Assembly: GCF_042477335.2 (NCBI RefSeq)
Contig: NC_091256.1
Span: 37,850,001-37,914,000 of the forward strand
Direction: 5' to 3'
Length of the DNA: 64,000 bases
From: Ovis canadensis
Lineage: Eukaryota; Chordata; Mammalia; Artiodactyla; Bovidae
How positions within the stretch are numbered: position 1 is the first letter of the stretch; every line of letters starts with the position of its first letter. The notes beneath the pieces are model-generated. The model saw only the letters and a program-made list of their open reading frames with translations, ran no database searches and was not told where the DNA came from. Positions 1 through 9,998 of this stretch are shown here, piece by piece. The position numbers and the translations under genes were made by a program.

Positions 1-1084
1 GGAAACTAATGGGTGGCAAGTTGAATAGGAGGAATTATTTCTCATACAGAGTATCCGCCTAGTTTTTCTTGTCAGCATCCATTCGCCAAGTGAAAAGAAA
101 AGGCAAGTTCCTGCTCTTTGCTGGAGTAAGGGAGAAATGTCATGTTTTCACAAAAGGAAAGGAATTAGACCTTTAAAAACTTACATAGTGCAGCAGACTC
201 TTCAGAGTTGGCTGTTGAACACCAGTTCGCCTTCTCCAGATTGCCGGATAAAGCAACTGTTGCTTTCCAACCAATACTTGTCTCTCAAGTATTAGCAAAC
301 AATGGAACCTGAGTTGGGTAACACGTGATCATATAACTAATAAATGGATGAATCTAGATTTAAACCCATATCCTTCTGACACTAGGGACTCTGTTAAATA
401 AATTTATAAATTGTAAAAAAAAGTAGATCCTGTTGAAATGGATTTTAAAAAATCGAATAAATAAGCTGGGAGCGTGAACATTTGTAGTTGCTATTAAGGC
501 TACCCCTTTAAGAGACTTTGGTTCTTGGATGCTTTCTTTACTATTTTTAATCAAAATGTGTATTTTGCAAATCACACATAAGAGATGGCATATAGTACAT
601 TTTAATCTATGACTAATCAATACATGCATAAGAATAATCTGGTCTTCACTCTGTAAAAACCAACGCCTGAATACCGGAACGTAGCTATTTGTTTAATATT
701 CAGAAAATCAAGGAAATGAAAAGGTGTTTGTCCATGCTTATCTCAACATGAACCTTTTTTCCACAAACTTATTATCACTGGACCATTTCACTTGGAAAGT
801 AAAAGGACTACAGTATTTCCCGATGAAGATACCAATCATTTTCCCTGCAGGTGTAAATACTGCTCAGTGTTCCATTTCAGCAGTGGAGATGGAATAACCT
901 CAGAAAAGATAAGAATCTGGAAATTTGTAATTATACTTAAGTGAGATATTTTTGAAATGTGTCAGGTTTTGACAGGGAGAGAGGCACAACAGAACATGGA
1001 TATGATAACAGCCAACATCCATACACTAAATTTACAAAATTTATGTACAAAACTAATGAAAGCTATTGATTGGACCATTACTAT

Positions 1085-1590
1085 TGTTGTTTAGTTGCTC
1101 AGTCATGTCCCACTCTCTGCAACCCCATGGACTGAAGCCCACCAGGCTCCTCTGTGCATGGGATTTCCCAACCAAGCTCACTGGAGTGGTTTGCCATTTC
1201 CTTCTTCAGGGCATCTTCCCCACCCAGGGATTGAACCTGCATTGACAGGCAGACTCTTTACCACTGAGCTATCAGAAAGTGAAAGTGAAGTGAAAGTAAA
1301 AGTCTCAGTAGTGTTTGACTCTTTGCGACCTTGTGGGCTGTACAGTCCATGGAATTCTCCAGGCCAGAATACTGGAGTGGGTAGCCTTTCCCTTCTCCAG
1401 GGGATCTTCCCAACCCAGGTCTCCCTCGTTACAGGCGGATTCTGTATCAGCTGAGCCACGAGGGAAGCCCAAGAATACTGGAGTGGGTAGCCTATCCCTT
1501 CTTCAGCGGATCATCCCAAACCCAGGAATCGAACTGGGATCTCCTGCATTGCAGGCAGATTCTTTACCATCTGAGCTATCAGGGAAAGGA
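1085..1590 (-). repeat. Cluster of Bov-tA-type SINEs
   Basis: Reverse-oriented ruminant SINE sequence. One copy occupies about 1085-1272, a second about 1273-1468, and a partial copy of the same body about 1469-1590. Hallmarks are the tRNA-like 5' part (read on the minus strand as a cttccctggtggctcag-like start and a gttcgatccctgg-like box B) and the motif 'actggagtgggt'. The ORFs that cross this segment on both strands are SINE-derived and not genes. Confidence 0.85.
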
Positions 1591-1715
1591 CGATTATTAG
1601 TAGGTCATATAATTGCAAGAAATGTTCCTTTTACTGCTATACTTCTGCTGGGAAACATTTTTTTTTTTTAACTGTCTTATTAAGATATAATTCACAAACT
1701 GTAAAGTTCCCCCTC

Positions 1716-1847
1716 CCCCTCCCCTTTTTTGTTTTTGCCCTTGCTGCATAGCATGTGGAATCTTAGTTTTCTGACCAGAGATGGAACCTGAGCCCCCTTC
1801 ATTGGAAGTGCAGAGTCTTAATCACTAGATCACCAGGGAAATCCCAA
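1716..1847 (-). repeat. CHR-type SINE
   Basis: An older tRNA-derived SINE in reverse orientation. It shows 'gaccagagatggaacctgagccc' and ends with 'accagggaaatccc', the reversed box A/B region. It interrupts an L1-like segment whose halves lie at about 1660-1712 and 1850-2100. Confidence 0.7.
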
Positions 1848-2165
1848 AAGCTCACCAATTTAAAGTGTACAATTCAGTGGGACAGTTTTGAACTATTCAG
1901 TTCAATAAGTTCTTGTCACCCCAAGAAGAAACTCTATACTCATTAGCATTGAGTATATCCTTCACTCACACTGCCCAGTCCTGAGCAAACACTAATCTTT
2001 CTGTTTCTGTGGATTTCTCTGTTCTGGACATTTCTTTTGAATGAGGTCATAATACTTGGTCTTTCGTGACTGACTTCTCTCACTTAGCACAATGTTTTCA
2101 AGGTTCATGTGTGTTACAGCATGTATCAGTACCCTGTTCCTTTTTTTAGCCAAGTAATTTTTGTG

Positions 2166-2380
2166 ACTTCCCTGGTGGCTCAGAGGTTAAAGCATCTGCC
2201 TGCAGTGTGGGAGACCTGGGTTCGATCCCTGGGTCGGGAAGATCCCCTGGAGAAGGAAATGGCAACCCACTCCAGTATTCCTGCCTGGAGAATCCCATGG
2301 CCGGAGGAGCCTGGTGGGCTACAGGCCACTGGGTCGCAAAGGTTGGACATGACTGAGCGACTGCACTTACTCACTCACTC
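2166..2380 (+). repeat. Bov-tA SINE with 10-bp target duplication
   Basis: Complete ruminant tRNA-derived SINE, from 'acttccctggtggctcag' to the 'gacatgactgagcgactg' 3' end. It is flanked by a perfect direct repeat AATTTTTGTG at 2156-2165 and 2381-2390, which is the target-site duplication. The host sequence is an L1 fragment. Confidence 0.9.
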
Positions 2381-3663
2381 AATTTTTGTGTATGGTGTAA
2401 GAGAGAGGTCCAATTTTATTCTTTTACATGTGGATGACCAGTTGTTCCAGCACCATTTGTTGAAAAGACTGTTCCTTCCCCTGTTTAATTATATTGGCAT
2501 CCTAGTGTTGATTTTTTATATACTATTAACACCTGCAAAACGTGTGCTTTTTTCTGTCTTTTGTCAGATATGTCCATTTAATCAAATTTGATTTAACCTA
2601 AAAATGCTGGAGCTCTAAATAGAAATAACATTTTAATACAAAAGAATTACTACTTATTCACCAATGAACTGAATACTTGGTTATTTTATGTTTGAACAAC
2701 TGTTGGAAGGGCCCATATTTAAATGAAAGACTTATTTGAGCTTTTCATTTATCCAGGATAATTAGTTTTAGACTCAAAACCCATAAGATTACTTTTTTTG
2801 ACCCATTGCCTACAAAATTGTTAACATTGATGAAATGGACTAATAGCAAGAAAGATGAGAAGTTAGGGATAAGAGAGGGGAAAGGAAAGGAACAAGAATT
2901 ACCTTGAATTAACCCGACCCTTATATATGTAAAACTGGACTTACCTTTCTGTCCTGCATTTTAAGCTAGAATTCTGCATTTCACTTTTAGAGAAAAGGTG
3001 AAGCTGCTCTTCTTTTTGCTGTGCTGGGTTAAACATACTTGCCAACCCACAAAACCAAAGTGTATCTGGGCTTCCATTATCTGGAGTGGCAGGATACAAA
3101 GAAGAATCTGCATTTGCCTCTAGGCGATACTTCCCTGAAATGCAGAGGTTTTTATTACTAGCATATTCCATAATACTTGGTTAGATATTTGCCTGTGAAG
3201 TCAACAAATAATCTAACACAAATTAGCATTGTTCAGTTTTAATGCAGAGGGAAAGGAAAGAAAGAGGCATTGTGAATCAATAGAGTTCTTTAGAATTTAC
3301 ACTAATTTGAGATAACTAGAAGTCTACATTGGCAGAAATTTATACATCTAAACGTCTGAAAATACGGAATTTGTTAGAAGTTACAACAAACTGGCAAGTA
3401 GAAGTGACTTAGTCAGTATAAGGAAATTATAAAACCCAAGTCAGATACATCAGTTTATCAGACTATGATTGCCACTTTTGTAAAACTTACAAATTTAATA
3501 CACAAAAATTTTTAAGAGTGAAAAGGGAACTAGATAACATTTATTCATGTGAATATCTTTCTGTTAATGTATGAGGGTCTAGATTTTGAGGCTCATTTTT
3601 TCCTACAAAAATTTGTTGTGACATGATATTTAGTAACTTTACTGTTAGAATATACTTCTTCCC

Positions 3664-3900
3664 AGGACTTCCCTGGCAGTCTAGTGGTTAAGATTTCACC
3701 TTCCACCCTGGAGGAGGGCATGGCAACCCACTCCAGTATCCTTGCCTGGGCCCTGGACAGAGGAGCCTGGCAGGCTACAGTCCAGAGTTACAAAGAGTCA
3801 GAAAGGACTTAGAACCCATGCATACTCTATTTAAAGGAAAAAAAAGACTTCCAATGCAGGGGGTGTTGGTTCCATCCCTAGTTAGAGAGCTAAGATGAAA
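3664..3900 (+). repeat. CHR SINE split by a Bov-A fragment
   Basis: The CHR-type 5' half (about 3666-3703, 'gacttccctggcagtctagtgg') is separated from its second half (about 3848-3895, 'atgcagggggtgttggttccatccc') by the 3' half of a Bov-A type SINE (about 3704-3838, 'ggcatggcaacccactccagtatcc'). The short repeat 'ttcca' recurs at the break. Confidence 0.6.
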
Positions 3901-4139
3901 CAGAAGTGGTATTGTAACAAACTCTTTCAATAGACATTAAAAATGGTCCACATCAAAATATACCTATTTTTAAAAAAGAATATACCCCTTCCCTATAGTA
4001 GATGAATATTTGATAGTCTCAAAGAGAGCATATGATTTGGAAAAAATGATTTGATGTGTAAATTGGTATTAGTTTAATTGCAGAACTGTTATGCACTTTT
4101 CTCAGTCTGTGATTTTTTTGTTTGTTTTTTTCCTTACAG

Positions 4140-4882
4140 CAAAGTATCCAGAGATAAAATCCTTAATGAAACCTGATTCCAACTTGATATGGATTGTAAT
4201 TATGATGGTTCTCACTCAGTTTGTTGCATTTTACTTAGTAAAGGACTTAGACTGGAAATGGGTCCTGTTTTGGGCATATGCCTTTGGCAGCTGCATTAAT
4301 CATTCAATGACTCTGGCTATTCATGAAGTTTCCCACAACAGTGCCTTTGGCCATTGCAAAGCTATGTGGAATCGTTGGTTTGGAATATTTGCCAATCTCC
4401 CTATTGGTGTCCCATATTCAGTTTCCTTTAAGAGATACCACATGGATCATCATCGATACCTTGGAGGCGACGGCATCGACGTGGACATTCCAACCGACTT
4501 TGAAGGCTGGTTCTTCTGTACGACTTTCAGAAAGTTTATATGGGTCATCCTTCAGCCTCTCTTTTATGCTTTTCGACCTCTGTTCATCAACCCCAAACCA
4601 ATCTCTTATCTGGAAATAATCAATACTGTGATCCAGATCACTTTTGACATCGTGATTTACTATGTTTTGGGAGTTAAATCTTTAGTCTACATGTTGGCAG
4701 CCTCCTTACTTGGCCTAGGTTTGCACCCGATTTCTGGACATTTTATAGCTGAACATTATATGTTCTTAAAAGGGCATGAAACTTACTCATATTATGGGCC
4801 TCTGAATTTACTCACCTTCAATGTGGGTTACCATAATGAACACCATGACTTTCCCAACATTCCCGGAAAAAGCCTTCCCCTG
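4140..4882 (+). CDS. DEGS1: DEGS1 exon 2, sphingolipid delta-4 desaturase
   Basis: Encodes the body of dihydroceramide desaturase 1, the ER-membrane di-iron enzyme that puts the 4,5-trans double bond into dihydroceramide to make ceramide, using O2 and electrons from the cytochrome b5 system. The exon runs from acceptor AG (4138-4139) to donor GTAAGT (4883-4888). It starts in phase 1 (first base of the Ala28 codon comes from exon 1) and ends in phase 0, giving residues 28-275 on the human numbering. All three histidine boxes are intact: HEVSH (89-93, codons from 4322), HMDHH (128-132, from 4439) and HNEHH (259-263, from 4832). Hydrophobic segments lie near residues 43-61, 68-88, 160-177, 187-206 and 208-229. 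The open frame begins at 4091 and runs on to 4939, but both extensions are intronic. Function and topology come from knowledge of the family; boxes and splice sites are seen directly. Confidence 0.97.
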
Positions 4883-5898
4883 GTAAGTAAAGGATTTTAT
4901 ACATGTTCTAATTTCTGGTGGTTCTGTGATCACAATTAGTCTTGACTTGCTCATTTAAAATGAAATGTAGTATATTTTGTCCATCTAGGCAGTTCATCAA
5001 AGAAAACAGCAAGAGTCTTAAAAGTCATGAGTTGGGCAGCCTAACTTTACAGAGCTCACTGTCCTGGATCCCTAAGCCTTGTGGTGACACGTAGGTTTAG
5101 AATGTTGGGGGCCTCTGTAGAATCAACTGACATGTAAAATAATTCAGAAATGGAAAATGAAACTCCCTCTGTGGAGGGAGCAAAAATTTACATAACCTTT
5201 ATCACTGTTAAACTGAATACACTTAGCTAAAGTTTGTGTTGGTTTATTGTGAAATACAGATACCTCCATAATTGCTCTGCAAAATAAGTGAATGTCAGTT
5301 TCCAGTGGTGCAGACTTCCCACAGGCAGGGGCCAGCCGTTTCCCATCACAGTAGACTTTTATCTTACTGCTTGTGGAGTAAATGAAAGGCCGCATATTGA
5401 CACTCATCCTTTCATCCTTCCCCAAAGGATAATCCTCTGCAAACTTCAGTTATATTTCTGATGAATTCTCTTATTAGACTTTCCATCCTCAGAATGGATA
5501 GCTTTTACAGTTCCATTACCAAAAAATGTTTCTGTAATTCTAAAAAGGGGAAGTTGTAGGAGATGCAGTATCAGTTTTTCTTGATTTTTTTACTTTTTTA
5601 GCTGTGATATTAAGGAAACCATAACCAGATATTTTATGCTAGCATATTTACTCACCCAAATTTTATAGATTTCCTCTTAAGTTTTTAACTGTTTACAAAC
5701 TTACATACAACATTAGAACTAAATATAACATTTGATTATTGATTGGATTACTAGTTAAGGAAAAAAAAATCTAGAAAGGACATTGAGTTAGTGGGGAAGT
5801 TTTGAATATGAACCACATAATAGTAATATTGTGTCAGTGTTAAGTTTCTTGGGTGTGGAATGGTATTATGGTTTTGTTGGGAAATGTCCTTGTTTTTG

Positions 5899-6093
5899 GG
5901 CTTCCCAGGTGGCTAAGTGGCAAAGAATCCGCTTGCCAGTGCAGGAGATGCAGGTTTGATCCCTGGGTTGGGAAGATCCCCTGGAGGAGAAAATGGCAGC
6001 CCATCCCAGTATTCTTGCTGGGAAAATCCTATGGACAGAGGAGCCTGGTGGGCACTAGTCCATGGGGTTGCAAAGACTCAGACACGACTGATC
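5899..6093 (+). repeat. Bov-tA SINE in DEGS1 intron 2
   Basis: Sense-oriented ruminant SINE starting 'ggcttcccaggtggctaag', with a box-B-like 'gtttgatccctgg' and ending 'cagacacgactgatc'. The small overlapping ORFs are SINE-derived. Confidence 0.85.
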
Positions 6094-6498
6094 ACATACC
6101 TTTTTCTTAGGAGATATGTGTTGAATATTTAGAGTGAAATAGTCAGGGTAAGTTTTCACATAACATCTGCAACTTCTCTTTCAGCAAAGAGCAGAGTATG
6201 TGGTCTATATCATATATGGAGAGAGAGAGAGAAAGTAGCTGTGGCATAGTGTTAATTGGTGGACCTAAATGAAGAGCATGTGGGTGATGGTTTTGTTGTT
6301 CTTTCAGCGTTTCTGTTGGTTTTGCGTTTTTCAAAATAAAATGGGGAAAATCACCACACAGCTGGCTGAAAGCAGTTTTGGACCTGGTGTGATGTGCCAG
6401 TGTGGCCACTTTGTGTCATTTTGGTTGGAGAGTGTGCCCACCTTTGCTCACCTCTTCCCTGCCTAGGAAAGTACATTTTTGTATTTTTAAAAGATTAG

Positions 6499-6692
6499 GG
6501 CTTCTCAGGTGGCTCAGTGGTAAAGAATCTGCCTGCAATTCAGGAGACACAGTTTCAATCCCTGGGTCAGGAAGATCCCCTGGAGAAGGAAATGTCAACC
6601 CACTCCAGTATTCTTGCCTGGGAAATCTCATGGACAGAGGAGCTTGGTGGGCTACAGTCCATGGGCTTGCAAAAAAGTTGGACATGACATGG
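6499..6692 (+). repeat. Bov-tA SINE in DEGS1 intron 2
   Basis: Sense-oriented copy, 'ggcttctcaggtggctcag' to 'gttggacatgacatgg'. It lies about 400 bp after the previous copy and in the same orientation as the gene. The two copies differ at many positions, so they look like separate insertions. Confidence 0.85.
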
Positions 6693-7731
6693 TTTAAGGA
6701 GAAAGCTAGTCACCTTTGAACAAAATAATTCACTTTTTCCAACATAAGCCACATATTTTGACTTGTAATTTTCTTGAGCAGTCCGTAAACTGAAAACTTG
6801 GGTCAGCTCAAACATTACCTGCTTGCTCATGGTTCATCAGTGAGAATTTCTTTCCCACTCCATTCCACGCATAGCTGAACTAACAGACATTCTCAGAGTT
6901 CTCTGGTCTTCCTTTCCTGCCTGTTCTATTGTGTATACCAAGAAGTACCTTGTTTTGCAATAGTTGCGTTGCAGTAATTACGTTGCATGTAACAATCACA
7001 TGGTTAGTTAATAGATATGCATAACAAGGTTTCTTTCAACATCTCTATTGAATGTAACTCATAGATACAATTCATACACTTAAAATGTACAATTCAGTGG
7101 CTTTTAGATTGTTCAGAGCCTTACAAACATCACTGCAATCAGTTGAAATCAGTGTTTTATTCTGCCCTAACTAGTCTTGCTTGCTAATCACACTGACAGT
7201 AGTCATTTTTTTAAAAAGACATGCTCAATGTGAGGTGGCTGAATTGTACACTTGATAAGTGATTAATTTCTAACTGGCATGCCACAATACTTGATCAGTA
7301 TTTGCAGGCAGTTTCCTTAATGGCAGCATCAAGTGGTGCCTTTAAACCCTGCAATGCCAGTCATTCAGTATGACATTTAAAAAACATGAAGTTGATTGGA
7401 TTGCAAGTATTTGTTGTTAAAAGATGGCGAGTGCCACATTTACAAGTAAGCTAGTAAACTACAAGTAAATTTATAAGTAAACTAATCCCTCAGAGCTTGT
7501 TGGAAAAGAGTCAGTAATCCTAGAGGGTCAAGGATGGTTTAGTCCCAAAACGTAAACTGCTTTCTGTGTAGAATTCCCAAAGCTGCTGCTGTTACTTATT
7601 TATTTGAGAGGGAGGTGGGAGAAAGTCTCATGGTTTCTTTTCTGAGTGTGCATGTCAGACATCCATCTGTCATCTTGAATAGGACTCTGTTAACACTCAT
7701 TATTCATCTTGCTGTATTTTTTCCCTTCTAG

Positions 7732-7878
7732 GTGAGGAAAATAGCTGCTGAGTACTATGACAACCTCCCCCACTACAATTCCTGGATAAAAGTGCTATAC
7801 GATTTTGTGACGGATGATACAATAAGTCCCTATTCAAGAATGAAGAGGCATCGGAAAGGCAATGAGGTTCAGGAGTAA
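7732..7878 (+). CDS. DEGS1: DEGS1 exon 3, C-terminal 48 residues and stop
   Basis: The last coding exon of the desaturase. It begins in phase 0 straight after the acceptor (GTG AGG AAA, Val-Arg-Lys) and encodes 48 residues before TAA at 7876-7878. With 27 residues expected from exon 1 and 248 from exon 2 the protein totals 323 residues, the usual DEGS1 length. The peptide contains the family-typical [13 protein letters not shown] and SPYSRMKRH motifs and ends in GNEVQE, a divergent C-terminus as is common in mammals. No frameshift or premature stop is present, so the gene looks functional. The minus-strand ORF across this exon is a shadow. Confidence 0.97.
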   Translation: MRKIAAEYYDNLPHYNSWIKVLYDFVTDDTISPYSRMKRHRKGNEVQE

Positions 7879-8225
7879 ATGTCATTAAGACCAAAGGAAC
7901 TCCTCTCTGAAACTTGATTATAACTGAGAAAGTGGAATTTTTGCATTATTAAGTTAAGACCAACTATGTTTAGAAGCTGCCCTCATACAAATTCAGAGTA
8001 TGATCTTCATGGTGTCAAGAAGCTAATCTGGCTTTAAAGAGTCAGTCTGTCTGCGCAGTGTTCAGCTTTACTCATTATATTGCCACTGTGGTGGATGCCA
8101 CTTAGGTCTGACCCTTTGTAAGCATATCATAAAAAAAGCTTTTAAAAAGCTATTTCTAGTATGTTGTTTTCACTATAAGGATTTACTTTATTAAAATAGC
8201 TAATAAACTGAGCTATTAATCACAA
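7879..8225 (+). other. DEGS1: DEGS1 3' untranslated region
   Basis: Sequence after the stop codon with no repeat insertions, leading to a canonical poly(A) signal. The cleavage site is inferred to lie 10-30 bases after the signal, so the end given is approximate. A longer alternative 3' UTR cannot be excluded, but I see no second AATAAA on the plus strand up to about 8900. Confidence 0.7.
8202..8207 (+). terminator. DEGS1: Poly(A) signal AATAAA of DEGS1
   Basis: AATAAA lies 324 bases after the stop codon. A variant ATTAAA lies just upstream at 8190-8195. It is the first canonical signal after the gene. Confidence 0.75.
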
Positions 8226-9374
8226 ATAGTGTTTTATCACTTTTTTAAAAAATTGACTATCTTTACACTATAATCACAGACTGGGGTGACCTTACTGAGT
8301 CCAGCACAAGCTTACTCATAAATAAGTTAACAACTCAACTTCCTTTTCTGTGTGGACTCTCAGAAGTAGCTTTACTTATAGTTTTATGTCATTTCATTTC
8401 AGCAGAAACTGGTTGCATCTGATGGTAGATGGCTGGTGTCAAGTAGCCAGTATGGTGGGTGGTTAGGCTGGCATTCCTGGTGACCTAAAACATGTCACTC
8501 AGGTATATTTATTGTAATACAGTGAACTATTTTAAATGTAATCTTCAGTATCAAAGAAGTCAAATAGTCTACAATTTGTACACAACACCAACCCTCTGGT
8601 GTACTGAAGACGAGATACTATAAAATTCCTACTTGTGTAATTCTCAGCTCTATTACACTTTTGCCTACTGGTGTTGAAAAGCACAATACTTACCCTCAAA
8701 AGGGTTGGTTTTTCACAGACCTAATTTTGGGGGACAAAGTACACGTTTAGAGTCAGAACCAACATTACAATTCAGATGTACACGCTGAGGCAAGTAAAAG
8801 TATCTGGTAAAACCTACCAACAGGTTTGACGCTAAGTGGGCCCTACGTTCTCACTGAACCCTCCATGCCCCTCGCCTGTACAGCTCTGGCTGCAGCTGCC
8901 ACAGGTGGCAGTGCCAGACCAGTGCTGAAAGCCCCTAGATCTCCCGCCAGGTCCGCCCTCTCGGTTCCATTTTCTCCTGGGTCTGGAGAGGGGTGCTTCA
9001 TTGTCCTTTCCCAAACCTGTTGGTTCTGCTTGTGTACCTCTTGCTTGGTGGAGGTTTCAGCTTCCCAGCATCTCTGGGCCAGTCTGGCTCTCATATGCAA
9101 ACTATGGCCATTCTTTCACTCACTGGCATTGACTTTTCCAAAGAGACGGAGGAATAGGGGGTACAGGGAGGGTATAGGAAGGCTGGGCTGCAGAGCCTTG
9201 ACGGCACAAGGACAGGTCCTGAGACAAGGTTCTGTGGCTTTGCCCACATTCACCCTTCTGCCTTCCTGGCCTGTGTAGCTTGTCCTTCAGGCTCACACCA
9301 GTATTCAGTAGCCCAGCCCCCCTTCCCATCAGGTCAGGTGCCACTTTTGGACTCTCCAACCACTGCTTAGGTCA
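8226..9374. other. Intergenic sequence, no gene seen
   Basis: AT-rich to about 8820, then relatively GC-rich to 9360 with overlapping ORFs on both strands (plus 8826-9278; minus 8843-9100 and 9120-9359). None resembles a protein I recognise, and there is no clear splice or start context. I treat these as chance ORFs in GC-richer DNA. Confidence 0.5.
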
Positions 9375-9876
9375 TTGTGCTTCAGTCACTCAGTCGTGTC
9401 CGACTCTGCGACCCCAATGAGTGCAGCACGCCAGGCCTCCCTGTCCACCAACTCCTGGAGTTTACTCAAACCAATGTCCATTGAATTGGTGATGCCATCC
9501 AACCACCTCATCCTCTGTCACCCACTTCTCTCACCTTCAATCTTTCCCAGCATCAGGGACTTTTCAAATGAGTCAGCTCTTCACATCAGGTGCCCAAAGT
9601 ATTGGAGTTTCAGCTTCAACATCAGTCCTTCCAATGAACACGCAGGACTGATCTCCTTTAGGATGGACTGGTTGGATCTCCTTGCAGTCCAAGGGACTCT
9701 CAAGAGTCTTCTCCAACACCACAGTTCAAAAGCATCAATTCTTCAGCGCTCAGCTTTCTTTATAGTCCAGCTCTCACATTCATACATGACTACTAGAAAC
9801 CATAGCCTTTACTGGATGGACCTTTGTTGCCAAAGTAATGTCCCTGCTTTTTAATATGCTATCTAGGTTAGTCATA

Positions 9877-9998
9877 TTGGAGAATGAAATGGCAACCCAC
9901 TCCAGTGTTCTTGCCTGGAGAATACCAGGGATGGGGGAGCCTAGTGGGCTGCTGTCTGTGGGGTCATACAGAGTCGAACACGACTAAAGTGACTTAGC
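9877..9998 (+). repeat. Bov-A SINE inside BovB, 12-bp target duplication
   Basis: A short Bov-A monomer ('ggagaatgaaatggcaacccactcc' to 'cgactaaagtgacttagc') interrupts the 3' region of the outer BovB. The BovB sequence AGGTTAGTCATA is repeated perfectly at 9865-9876 and 9999-10010, so this SINE arrived after the BovB. Confidence 0.92.

Larger units (their letters stand above)
1660..2530 (-). mobile_element. L1 LINE fragments, interrupted by SINEs
   Basis: Fragments typical of mammalian L1 flank two SINEs. They include 'aatttaaagtgtacaattcagtgg' (about 1857-1880) and the reverse complement of an L1 ORF2 stretch (about 2381-2480: a ...ccaattttattcttttacatgtggat... segment followed by ccagcaccatttgttgaaaag). 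Truncated and without coding capacity. Confidence 0.65.
1..4139 (+). other. DEGS1: DEGS1 intron 1 (3' part)
   Basis: This is non-coding sequence upstream of DEGS1 exon 2. I looked for exon 1, which should encode the N-terminal myristoylated segment, and did not find it, so the promoter and exon 1 lie to the left of the window. Bases 1-1080 and about 2530-3660 show no recognisable gene or repeat. The rest is SINE and L1 material listed separately. The intron ends in a pyrimidine-rich tract and the acceptor AG at 4138-4139. Confidence 0.85.
4883..7731 (+). other. DEGS1: DEGS1 intron 2
   Basis: A 2849-bp phase-0 intron with donor GTAAGT at 4883 and acceptor TTCCCTTCTAG ending at 7731. It contains two Bov-tA SINEs (about 5899-6093 and 6499-6692), a (GA)n tract near 6220-6233 and an old L1-like patch near 7075-7100 ('cttaaaatgtacaattcagtgg'). 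I see no other gene in it. Reverse-strand ORFs at 5144-5425 and 6143-6409 have no recognisable product. Confidence 0.9.

Noticed and set aside
1085-1590. tRNA genes suggested by box A/B-like motifs in SINEs
   Set aside because: The motifs belong to tRNA-derived SINEs with long non-tRNA bodies; no cloverleaf with a proper acceptor stem was seen. The same applies to the other Bov-tA and CHR copies.
1-4139. DEGS1 exon 1
   Set aside because: No sequence encoding the expected N-terminus (MGSRVSRE-type) was found; it must lie upstream of the window.
4091-4939. A 282-codon ORF starting at an ATG at 4091
   Set aside because: The start and the last 19 codons are intronic. The splice acceptor at 4138-4139 and donor at 4883 define the true exon of DEGS1.
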